From: Vicinamibacteria bacterium
Lineage (GTDB): Bacteria; Acidobacteriota; Vicinamibacteria; Vicinamibacterales; UBA2999
Direction of reading: 5' to 3'
Length of the DNA stretch: 16,929 nt
Assembly: GCA_025924295.1 (NCBI GenBank)
Contig: JAICEG010000051.1
Coordinates: 1-16,929, forward strand
The notes under the pieces were generated by a model that worked only from the letters and a program-made list of their open reading frames with translations, searched no databases and was not told where the DNA came from. Every line of letters starts with the position of its first letter. Positions within the stretch are counted from its first letter, which is position 1. Shown piece by piece: positions 1 to 6,170 of the stretch. The translations under genes were made by a program, and so were the position numbers.

Positions 1-500
1 AGCTCGGCGAGAATCGCTTGCGCGGTGGCGACGTCGCGGTGCGGGAAGACCTTGATGGTGGCGCGGCTCAGTCGCGCACCGTCGATGATGCTCGCGTGAT
101 TCAGTTCATCGGACACGATCACGTCATCGCGCCCGAGCAGCGCCGCGACCGTCCCTGCGTTTGCCGCGAAACCACTTTGAAAGACAACGGCGGCTTCAGT
201 CCGCTTGAACGATGCCAGGCGGCGTTCGAGCTCCATATGGATCTGCATCGTGCCCGCGATCGTGCGGACCGACCCGGTGCCTACGCCGAGCGATCGCAAT
301 GCGTCGAGCGCGCGCTCGCGCAGCAACGGATGTGTGGTGAACCCGAGGTAGTTGTTCGACGACAGGTTGACGACCGAGTGCTGATCGATCGACGTGTGCG
401 CCGTCTGCTCTCCGTCGAGAACGCGTAGCGGACGGAAGAGGCCCTGATCGCGAAGTGCGTTCAGCTCACGATCGAGGTAAGCGAGCGGATCGGTGCGCAT
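1..500 (-). CDS. kbl: Glycine C-acetyltransferase (2-amino-3-ketobutyrate CoA ligase type), 3' part cut off by window edge
   Basis: This PLP enzyme of the alpha-oxoamine synthase family would join or split glycine and acetyl-CoA with 2-amino-3-oxobutyrate in cytosolic threonine breakdown. Only the first 166 residues are in the window; no stop is reached. Seen: an N-terminal LFRPLRVLDG stretch (about 21-30), NLSSNNYLGF (45-54), a glycine-rich GVGTGSVRTIAGT (72-84), and SDELNHASIIDG (130-141), in which His135 is expected to stack on the PLP ring. The RTIAGT and RPLRVLDG wording is closer to Kbl than to BioF (8-amino-7-oxononanoate synthase), but the two families are close and some members do both reactions. 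The catalytic lysine lies outside. The ATG at 500 has a GAGAGAAG ribosome site at 509-502. It starts 37 bases after the stop of the aminotransferase upstream, so the two are probably cotranscribed. Confidence 0.88.
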   Translation of the reverse strand, partial: MRTDPLAYLDRELNALRDQGLFRPLRVLDGEQTAHTSIDQHSVVNLSSNNYLGFTTHPLLRERALDALRSLGVGTGSVRTIAGTMQIHMELERRLASFKRTEAAVVFQSGFAANAGTVAALLGRDDVIVSDELNHASIIDGARLSRATIKVFPHRDVATAQAILAE

Positions 501-537
501 GCTTCTCTCGTTTCCGCACGCCTCGTGCCGAGCGTGA

Positions 538-1755
538 CTAACCGCGCGCGAGGTAGTCGCGCGTGAAGGCACCAATGTCCGCGTAGATGCTTGCCAGCTC
601 CTGAGGATTGGCGAGGAACACGATGCGGAAGTAGCCGCCGGTCGCCGGGACTCCAAAGCCAGAGCCGTTCACGCAGAGAATGCCGGTCTCGCGCAGCAGG
701 CTGAGAACGTAGTGTTCGTCTGTGCGTCCAGGCGGCAACGAGACAGACGGAAGCACGTAGAAGGCGGCCTTCGGCGCAACGCAACGCATCCCGGGAATTG
801 CGTTCAGCATCTCGGTCGTGACGCGACCGCGTTCCGCGAGCGCTTCTCGAAACGCTGCCTGATGCGACCTGTCACCGGTGAGCGCGGCTTCGACGGCGTA
901 GTTCATCGGCCCGGGACTGCACAGTCGCCCATCGGCGAGCTTCTTCACGGCAGCGAGTGCGTCATCGAGGCGCGGTGTCGAGCCGACGACCATCCACCCG
1001 GCGCGCCATCCTGGTGCGAGATAGGCCTTCGAAACACTCGAGAACGAAATCACCGGCGCATCGGGATCGAGGCTGCCGAGCAGCGGGAGCGGTCCGGTGA
1101 ATCCAAGATCGCCATAGACCTCGTCAGCGAGGATGGTGAGGTCGTGTTGTTCGGCGAGCTCGAGGAGCGCGCGCCTCACAGCCGTTGGATAGACCGCACC
1201 CGTCGGGTTGTTTGGATCGATGACGACGAGGACGCGCGTACGCGTGCTGATCAAGCTGCGGAGATGGTCGAGATCAGGCAGCCAATCGCGATCTGGATCG
1301 GTCCGGTAGTAGCGAGGCTGAGCGCCGATCTTCGCGAGGATCGCCGTGTACAACGGGTACGTCGGTGACGGGACCAACACGTCATCACCCTCATCGACGA
1401 GCGCGTTGAGCGCGAGCTCGATTCCTTCAGAGGTCCCTGTCGTGATCAGCACTCGATCCGGCGACACCGGAACACCGCGCGCCGCATAGTCGGACGCGAC
1501 GGCGATCCGCGCCGACTCGACGCCAACCGACGGGACGTAACCATTGTGGCCGTCTCGCATCGCACGCGTCGCTGCCTCGACCAGGTGGTCCGGCGTGCGA
1601 AAGCCGAAGGCAACCGGGTCGCCGATGTTGAGGTATCGCACACGTCGTCCCTGAGCCTCGACCGCTTTCGCTTCGGCGACGATGTTGCGAATCGCGTAGG
1701 AGAAGCGGTTGACTCGCCCGGCGACCGGCACGGGACGGGAATTTCGTGTGGGCAT
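538..1755 (-). CDS. AlaA-like alanine (glutamate-pyruvate) aminotransferase
   Basis: A 405-residue fold-type I, class I/II PLP aminotransferase, of usual length for the family. Key residues visible: NNPTG at 182-186, Asp211 in ADEVY (pyridine nitrogen), Lys243 in SSVSKAYLAPGWR (Schiff base), and Arg377 in YFRIVF (substrate carboxylate). The N-terminal LNIGDPVAFGF (about 42-52) and the phrase DWLPDLDHLR closely resemble E. coli AlaA, so alanine/2-oxoglutarate or aspartate-type transamination in the cytosol is the likeliest role; the exact substrate cannot be fixed from sequence. The ATG at 1755 has AGGAG directly against it with no spacer, which is poor; no better in-frame start lies just downstream. 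It is followed 37 bases later by the Kbl-type gene, which suggests a small amino-acid operon (alanine and threonine/glycine metabolism). Confidence 0.9.
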   Translation of the reverse strand: MPTRNSRPVPVAGRVNRFSYAIRNIVAEAKAVEAQGRRVRYLNIGDPVAFGFRTPDHLVEAATRAMRDGHNGYVPSVGVESARIAVASDYAARGVPVSPDRVLITTGTSEGIELALNALVDEGDDVLVPSPTYPLYTAILAKIGAQPRYYRTDPDRDWLPDLDHLRSLISTRTRVLVVIDPNNPTGAVYPTAVRRALLELAEQHDLTILADEVYGDLGFTGPLPLLGSLDPDAPVISFSSVSKAYLAPGWRAGWMVVGSTPRLDDALAAVKKLADGRLCSPGPMNYAVEAALTGDRSHQAAFREALAERGRVTTEMLNAIPGMRCVAPKAAFYVLPSVSLPPGRTDEHYVLSLLRETGILCVNGSGFGVPATGGYFRIVFLANPQELASIYADIGAFTRDYLARG

Positions 1756-2155
1756 CTCCTCATCTTAAGGGCTGTATTGAATTCCGGCGAGTCCCAAGAG
1801 CCAGCTCTGCTTTTATCGTCACAGCATGACGACAAGAACTCCTTGTATGTCAATCAGTTACAGACGTAAGCGCAGCCATATACGGATTATTGGAGCGTCG
1901 ATCGCGCAATTCTTACGCGAGCGTCCAGAAGCACGTCGGTATCGCGAATGGTTCAGAAGATGGCCGAAACTGAGCAAGCTCGTCGGGCCGCTCGTGAAAA
2001 CGATGGCTTCTCTGAGAAAAACCGGCGATCAACGAGACGTAAGATTTACATGTTCGAGGCATCGTTTAGGGCCGGCTGGCCCCGCGCATCCCGGTAACTC
2101 ATTCAGCCATAACGATCGCCATCAGTGGCAAGCGCATTGATAAGATCTCAGGCGC
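1756..2155. other. 400-base divergent intergenic region, no convincing gene
   Basis: This lies between the minus-strand aminotransferase and the plus-strand VWA gene and must hold the promoters of both. The base composition is visibly less GC-rich than the neighbouring genes. One open frame runs from 1826 (or ATG 1848) to 2140 on the plus strand (up to 104 codons). Its product would be very rich in Arg and Lys, its third codon positions lack the strong G/C preference of the genes around it, and no ribosome site precedes either start, so it is probably not coding. A short GGGCC-GGCT-GGCCC hairpin lies at about 2070-2083. I see no tRNA and no clear promoter with both boxes. Confidence 0.6.
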
Positions 2156-3109
2156 ATGCGGAGACTCGCGGTTCTGATGGTCATCGTGGTGACTGCAGTC
2201 GAACTACTCTCCGCTCAGGCGCGGCCTCGAACCCCTGAGCAGGAGCCGCAAGCCACCTTCAAGTCAGGCGTTGACCTCGTCACCGTGAGCGTGTCGGTTC
2301 GAACCGGGAACGGTCGTGTTGTACGCGACCTGCAAAAGACCGACTTCAGCGTGTTCGACGCCGGTCAGCCCGCAAAGATATTGGACTTCTACGCCGGGGA
2401 CTCACCTATCAGCCTCGCGATCGTGCTCGACATCAGCGGCAGTATGGCGGTTGGCGGCAACATGGACCGCGCCCGCGAAGCCGTGACTGTGGCGACGATG
2501 AGCTTGCGCGAGGACTCGGACGAGGCGGCGCTATTCACCTTCGATTCCGAGTTGCAGGAAGTTGTCCCGTTTACGAAAGACCTCGCGCGCGTTCATCGCG
2601 TCAGCTTGAAGGGGACTCCCTGGGGCAAGACATCTCTCTTTGACGCCATCGCCGATGCCGCGACGACCGTCAGCGAGCGTGCGAATCGCCATCGCGCCTT
2701 GCTCGTCATCACGGATGGTGTCGATACCGGGAGCCGGCTCACGGCGGCGGAGGTTTCGGCAATCGCGAGTTCCATCGACGTCCCGGTCTACCTGTTGACC
2801 GTCGTCACACCAGTCGATCATCCGGGCAGCGAACTCGAGCTGACGAGCGACGGCCGCACCGCGCGGACCGCAACGCTCGCCGATCTCGCGCGCTGGACCG
2901 GCGGCGACCTGCGCGTGACGAGCACTCCGGCGCACATCGCCGTCGCAGTGCAGGACTTGTTCACCGAGCTCCGGCATCAATACCTCATCAGCTTCGAGCC
3001 AGGAGATCGTCCCGGGTGGCATCCACTCGAGATTCGTACGCGTAAGAGGGGTCTTGTCGTCCACGCGCGAGGCGGGTACATGTCGGGCCCTTCGCGCAGC
3101 GGAAGTTAG
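2156..3109 (+). CDS. Secreted VWFA-related domain protein (acidobacterial TIGR03436 type)
   Basis: A 317-residue protein with an N-terminal export signal (MRRLAVLMVIVVTAVELLSA, cut probable after residue 20-22). A short beta-rich segment (about 37-82, with the typical DLVTVSVSVR and RDLQKTDFSVFD phrases) leads into a von Willebrand A domain (about 86-275). The metal-binding MIDAS residues are intact: Asp92-Ser94-Ser96 in DISGSM, Thr159 in GKTSLFDAI, and Asp187 in ITDGVD. The C-terminal phrase HQYLISFEP followed by a WHPLEIRTRK strand is characteristic of the family. A divalent-cation-dependent protein-protein adhesion role in the periplasm or at the surface is inferred from the domain; the function of this family is not known. 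AGG at 2150-2152 is the only ribosome-site-like element. It probably shares a transcript with the OmpA-domain gene 23 bases downstream. Confidence 0.9.
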   Translation: MRRLAVLMVIVVTAVELLSAQARPRTPEQEPQATFKSGVDLVTVSVSVRTGNGRVVRDLQKTDFSVFDAGQPAKILDFYAGDSPISLAIVLDISGSMAVGGNMDRAREAVTVATMSLREDSDEAALFTFDSELQEVVPFTKDLARVHRVSLKGTPWGKTSLFDAIADAATTVSERANRHRALLVITDGVDTGSRLTAAEVSAIASSIDVPVYLLTVVTPVDHPGSELELTSDGRTARTATLADLARWTGGDLRVTSTPAHIAVAVQDLFTELRHQYLISFEPGDRPGWHPLEIRTRKRGLVVHARGGYMSGPSRSGS

Positions 3110-3116
3110 TTGATAC

Positions 3117-3124
3117 AGGGAGAG
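3117..3124 (+). promoter_or_regulatory. Ribosome binding site of the OmpA-domain gene
   Basis: AGGGAGAG lies 8 bases before the ATG at 3133. It is one of the few good Shine-Dalgarno sequences in the window and fixes this start. Confidence 0.7.
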
Positions 3125-3132
3125 AGAACATC

Positions 3133-3819
3133 ATGCGGAAGAGTCTGTTGGCAGCATCGATCCTTGCACTGTCCGTGGTTGTTGCCCCGGCGTGCGCGTC
3201 CAAGAAGTTCGTGCGAACCGAGGTTGGCAACGTCAACTCGAAGGTTGACACGCTGACTGGTACTGTCGAGGAGACACAGGAACGAACCCGCCGCAACGAA
3301 GAGCGTATCGGCGTGGTTGACGAGAAGGCCGAAGCAGCCGGTCGTTCAGCGACGTCAGCACGAGCCGCTGCCGATGCCGCCGCAGCCGCCGCGAAGGACG
3401 TCGACGGGAAGGTCGTCACGGTCAACAACCGCGTAACGGCGGTCGAGGCCGCGTCTCGCCGGCTGATTTACGAAGTGACCCTCAGCGAGGATCAGGGTAA
3501 CTTCGCGTTCAACAAGACCGACTTGCCGGATGCGGCCAAGGCGCGTCTCGACCAGATGGTCACCGACCTCAAGGCCGATCCGAAGGGCGTCTTCATCGAA
3601 ATCGAAGGCCACACGGACAACGTTGGTGGCACTGACATCAACGAGCGCATCGGTCTCGAGCGCGCCGAAGCAGTGAAGCGTTATCTCTACGAGCAGCACC
3701 AGGTGCCGCTCCACAAGATCAACGTGATCTCCTACGGCGAAGACAAGCCGGTCGCGCCGAACAACACGCGCGACGGACGCGCGCAGAACCGCCGCGTCGT
3801 CGTCAAGGTCCTGTCGTAA
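3133..3819 (+). CDS. OmpA/Pal-family envelope protein with coiled-coil N-terminal half
   Basis: A 228-residue exported protein. Residues 1-20 form a signal peptide ending VAPAC; Cys21 could be lipidated, but Ala rather than Leu/Val stands at -3 of the lipobox, so signal peptidase I cleavage after ACA is the alternative. Residues about 28-108 are low in hydrophobics, rich in Ala, Glu, Lys, Thr and Val with spaced hydrophobics, and probably form a coiled coil resembling Lpp-type spacers. Residues about 112-228 form an OmpA C-terminal peptidoglycan-binding domain: GHTDNVGG (159-166), then NERIGLERAEAV. Asp162 and Arg177 are 15 residues apart, as are the diaminopimelate-binding Asp and Arg of known OmpA domains. 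The likely role is anchoring the outer membrane to the cell wall. It follows the VWA gene by 23 bases and is closed by a hairpin. Confidence 0.92.
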   Translation: MRKSLLAASILALSVVVAPACASKKFVRTEVGNVNSKVDTLTGTVEETQERTRRNEERIGVVDEKAEAAGRSATSARAAADAAAAAAKDVDGKVVTVNNRVTAVEAASRRLIYEVTLSEDQGNFAFNKTDLPDAAKARLDQMVTDLKADPKGVFIEIEGHTDNVGGTDINERIGLERAEAVKRYLYEQHQVPLHKINVISYGEDKPVAPNNTRDGRAQNRRVVVKVLS

Positions 3820-3833
3820 GCCTCATTGCGACG

Positions 3834-3862
3834 GAGCGGATCCGTGTCTCACGGGTCCGCTC
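3834..3862. terminator. Strong hairpin between convergent genes, probable bidirectional terminator
   Basis: A 13-base-pair stem (GAGCGGATCCGTG pairing with CACGGGTCCGCTC, one G-U pair) closes a 3-base TCT loop. It starts 14 bases after the stop of the OmpA-domain gene and its right arm reaches the stop codon of the convergent gene (3862-3864). There is no clear run of U on either side, so it is not a textbook intrinsic terminator, but position and stem strength fit transcription end or mRNA 3' protection for both genes. Confidence 0.6.
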
Positions 3863-4512
3863 TATCGCATCCTTCCGAGATCGACCGCCGCCCGCGCCAA
3901 CTCCGTCTTTCCATCCAACACGACGACCTGGATCCGTTGCTGTGGATCGAACGTCGATCCGTCCAGCGCCGCGATCATCGTCCCACCAAGAACGGGCAGT
4001 CCGCCCCCGAACACAGCCAACGCATTCGGTGCCGGAAACGCGGGGCCGACCGAGTCTGCCCGTGGTCCGAACCGAGGAAACCGATCGAGCTGTTTGGGCT
4101 TGATGCGTGAACCGCCCGACGCGGGGATCAGCTCGACCTCATACGACGGCACCGCGACGAAGGTGTTGAGCGGGTGGAAGGTCATCTCGATCAGCAAATC
4201 GATCTGGTTGGCCGTCTTGCTGAGGATATCGATGGCCTCACGTTGTGAAAACTGACGGCCACCGCTTCGCGCATTCATCTCTGCGGCAAGTTCGACTCGA
4301 TGAAAGGGTGTGATGACGTCGATCCAATCAATCGGCGGCCGAGTGACGCGCACGCGGTACGGCACGTGAAACCGTTCACGCTCCTTCTCGATGCGGGACT
4401 GGCCGATATAGATCGCCTCCTCGATCGCACGCCGGTCGAGAGTCATTTGCACAGCGCCGACTGAGGCCGCCGCACATGCGATGAGGACGGCGATAGCGAC
4501 TGTCCGGGGCAT
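3862..4512 (-). CDS. Exported protein of unknown function
   Basis: A 216-residue protein I do not recognise. The ATG at 4512 is chosen because it gives a direct export signal (MPRTVAIAVLIACAAASVGA). An in-frame ATG at 4584 would add 24 residues before it and run into the divergent reductase gene. The signal could be cut by signal peptidase I after ASVGA; LIAC (Cys13) also matches a lipobox, though so early a cysteine would be unusual. The mature part has a charged helix-like segment (about 25-50, with many Arg and Glu), a segment with RVTRPPIDWIDVITPFHRVEL, and a Pro/Gly-rich C-terminal part (about 130-195) that reads as beta strands and loops. There are no membrane spans after the signal and no catalytic motif that I can name. 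It is transcribed toward the hairpin at 3834-3862. Confidence 0.75.
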   Translation of the reverse strand: MPRTVAIAVLIACAAASVGAVQMTLDRRAIEEAIYIGQSRIEKERERFHVPYRVRVTRPPIDWIDVITPFHRVELAAEMNARSGGRQFSQREAIDILSKTANQIDLLIEMTFHPLNTFVAVPSYEVELIPASGGSRIKPKQLDRFPRFGPRADSVGPAFPAPNALAVFGGGLPVLGGTMIAALDGSTFDPQQRIQVVVLDGKTELARAAVDLGRMR

Positions 4513-4547
4513 TTCGAGGAATCGTAGCAGAGAGGCCACAGCCTCGT

Positions 4548-4553
4548 TAGTAT
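4548..4553 (+). promoter_or_regulatory. Candidate -10 box giving a leaderless reductase mRNA
   Basis: TAGTAT (4 of 6 matches to TATAAT) ends 6 bases before the ATG at 4560. There is no ribosome site and only 47 bases to the divergent gene, so transcription starting at or next to the ATG would explain the layout. No -35 box is visible. A GAGGC-CACA-GCCTC dyad at 4532-4545 lies just upstream and could be an operator or chance. Confidence 0.3.
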
Positions 4554-4559
4554 TGACCC

Positions 4560-5300
4560 ATGGATCTGGCCGGCCGCGTGGCACTCATCACAGGTGGACG
4601 TCGCATCGGGGCGGTCGTGGCGACGGAACTGGCGCGCGGCGGCGCTGATGTCGCCCTGGTCTATCGCCGCTCGCAGGCGGAAGCGGAGGAAACCGCGCGT
4701 GCCGTTCAGGGACTGGGACGGCGTGTGACCCTCGTTCAGGCGGACCTGGGCGACGCCGACGCGTGTCAGCGAGTGGTCGACGAAACCGTCGATGAATTGG
4801 GCCGGCTCGATGTCCTCGTCAACATGGCGTCGGTGTACAAGAACGTCCCGTTCGACGACCTCACGGTTGACATGTGGGACACGCAGCTCAACGTCGATCT
4901 GCGAGCGGCCTTTCTATGCGCCCGGGCGGCGGCGCCGCACATGCGGCGGTTGCGTGGAGGACGGATTATAAACTTCAGCGACTGGCTGGCTCGCAGCGGT
5001 CGGCCGCGATACGAGGGTTATCTGACGTACTACGTCGCGAAGGCGGGCGTCATGGCCCTGACGGAGGCGCTCGCGCTGGAGCTGGCGGGCGATCAAATCC
5101 TCGTGAATGCGATCGCGCCCGGCCCGATCGTCGCCCCGGAAGACACTTCGAACGAAACCTTCGCGGCCGTGGAACGGGCGACGCCTCTCGGGCGCTGGGG
5201 GGGTGAAATCGAGATCGCCAAGATGGTCCTCGCGCTGGTCGAGAGCGATTTCATCACGGGTGAGACGATCCGCGTCGACGGGGGAAGACACTTGAAATAG
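4560..5300 (+). CDS. Short-chain dehydrogenase/reductase, FabG/pteridine-reductase-like
   Basis: A 246-residue Rossmann-fold NAD(P)H oxidoreductase of classical SDR length. The cofactor loop TGGRRIG (11-17) is one residue shorter than the usual TGxxxGIG but keeps the R-I-G ending seen in pteridine reductases. Arg37-Arg38 after the second strand suggest NADPH. Asp62-Leu63 (ADLG), the NMAS motif (88-91, in place of NNAG), FSDW (139-142, with the likely catalytic Ser140) and YYVAK (Tyr157, Lys161) follow. PGPI (187-190) and a C-terminal VDGGRHLK close the protein. Ser140 to Tyr157 is 17 residues, versus the usual 13, so an insertion of about four residues sits beside the active site. The substrate is unknown: a carbonyl reductase or a dihydrofolate/pteridine reductase are both possible. 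It converges on an MTHFR-like gene 12 bases away. Confidence 0.88.
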   Translation: MDLAGRVALITGGRRIGAVVATELARGGADVALVYRRSQAEAEETARAVQGLGRRVTLVQADLGDADACQRVVDETVDELGRLDVLVNMASVYKNVPFDDLTVDMWDTQLNVDLRAAFLCARAAAPHMRRLRGGRIINFSDWLARSGRPRYEGYLTYYVAKAGVMALTEALALELAGDQILVNAIAPGPIVAPEDTSNETFAAVERATPLGRWGGEIEIAKMVLALVESDFITGETIRVDGGRHLK

Positions 5301-5312
5301 ATTCCCGTGGCA

Positions 5313-6167
5313 TCAGAGAGGAAGTGGGGACGCTGCCTTCTCGAGAATTGCCGAGAGCGTCGACCACGCATCGTGTGCCGGGAGATTGCAGACGCAGAAA
5401 TGGCGCACGCCGAGAGAACGCATCGCCTGCACCGTGCGCGCGCAGACATCGACAGCGGTCGCGCCAGATGAGAACTCGCTGATCAGCCCTTCTATCGGCA
5501 CCGGCATGAATCGGCCGAGTGTCGCGAGCGTCTTCGGGTTCGCGCTCCGGTAATAGAACACGCCGAACATCCCGGGTAGCGCAACCTGCCGCCGATCGAC
5601 TTCGTCGAGGAACCGCTTCACCGGCTCGAGATTGAAATGACTGACGACCTGCGTCAAGTAGAACTCGGCGCAGAAGCGTGGGTCGAGCAGGAAGTCGACC
5701 TGTCGCTCTGCGGCCGCGTGTGGGTTGGCCCAGCCTCCCAGCGACAGCCTCGGCTCACGCTCGCGAATGAGCCGACGCAAGTCCCATGCGTGCTCGACGC
5801 AGCGCGGATGCCCCACCGTGGTATCGCCGCCGAGCACGACGAGCGACGGAAATCCCTGCTGCCACGCCTGCTCGGCGTACGAGAGGCAGAAATCGAGCGC
5901 GTGTTTGCTCGTCAGAAACGGGGTGACGAGATCACGAGGCAGCTCTCGCCCCAGATTGGCGCTCAGATGGCGCAGGTTGTGTTCTTCCGGCGTCCCCACG
6001 GCGCTGTCAGTGAGAAACGACGGAACGCGATGTCTGCCCAGTCGCCGGATCTCGTGGTAGCTGTCGATCCAAGCATCCATGCCCTCCCGGGCACTCAATT
6101 CGGCACGGGGAGGACGAAGTTCGACGGCAACGACGCCCGCTTCGCCCTCGAGGGACCTGGCCAGCAT
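5313..6167 (-). CDS. Divergent methylenetetrahydrofolate reductase-like enzyme
   Basis: A 284-residue cytosolic protein that aligns by eye to the MetF TIM barrel along its length. Matches to catalytic E. coli MetF residues: Glu16 in VELRPPR (Glu28), Asp115 in VVLGGD (Asp120), and Gln173 in FYLTQ (Gln183). The GGWANPH segment (144-150) takes the place of AYPEVHPE, and LPGMFGVFYYRS (197-208) the place of IIPGILPV. The expected reaction is FAD-dependent reduction of 5,10-methylene-THF to 5-methyl-THF for methionine synthesis, or the reverse. The sequence between motifs is far from classic MetF, so another folate or one-carbon substrate is possible. The start codon at 6167 is three bases after the stop of the S9 peptidase (TAG-TCG-ATG), which makes translational coupling likely. 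Confidence 0.75.
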   Translation of the reverse strand: MLARSLEGEAGVVAVELRPPRAELSAREGMDAWIDSYHEIRRLGRHRVPSFLTDSAVGTPEEHNLRHLSANLGRELPRDLVTPFLTSKHALDFCLSYAEQAWQQGFPSLVVLGGDTTVGHPRCVEHAWDLRRLIREREPRLSLGGWANPHAAAERQVDFLLDPRFCAEFYLTQVVSHFNLEPVKRFLDEVDRRQVALPGMFGVFYYRSANPKTLATLGRFMPVPIEGLISEFSSGATAVDVCARTVQAMRSLGVRHFCVCNLPAHDAWSTLSAILEKAASPLPL

Positions 6168-6170
6168 CGA

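Noticed and set aside
18..428. A plus-strand open frame of 136 codons at the left edge
   Set aside because: The opposite strand encodes a clear Kbl-type protein with many conserved motifs over the same bases.
1793..1818. AGAG-CCAG-CTCT followed by TTTT, like a small terminator
   Set aside because: The stem has only four pairs, and no plus-strand gene ends upstream of it.
2040..2100. GTTCGAGGC resembling a tRNA T-arm
   Set aside because: No matching acceptor, D or anticodon arms can be drawn around it.
1826..2140. A possible 104-codon gene before the VWA gene
   Set aside because: No ribosome site, third positions unlike its neighbours, very basic product, no family resemblance. It is kept only as an open question in the findings.
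4532..4545. GAGGC-CACA-GCCTC dyad between the divergent genes
   Set aside because: A five-pair dyad is expected by chance in a region of this size, so it is noted only in passing with the candidate promoter.
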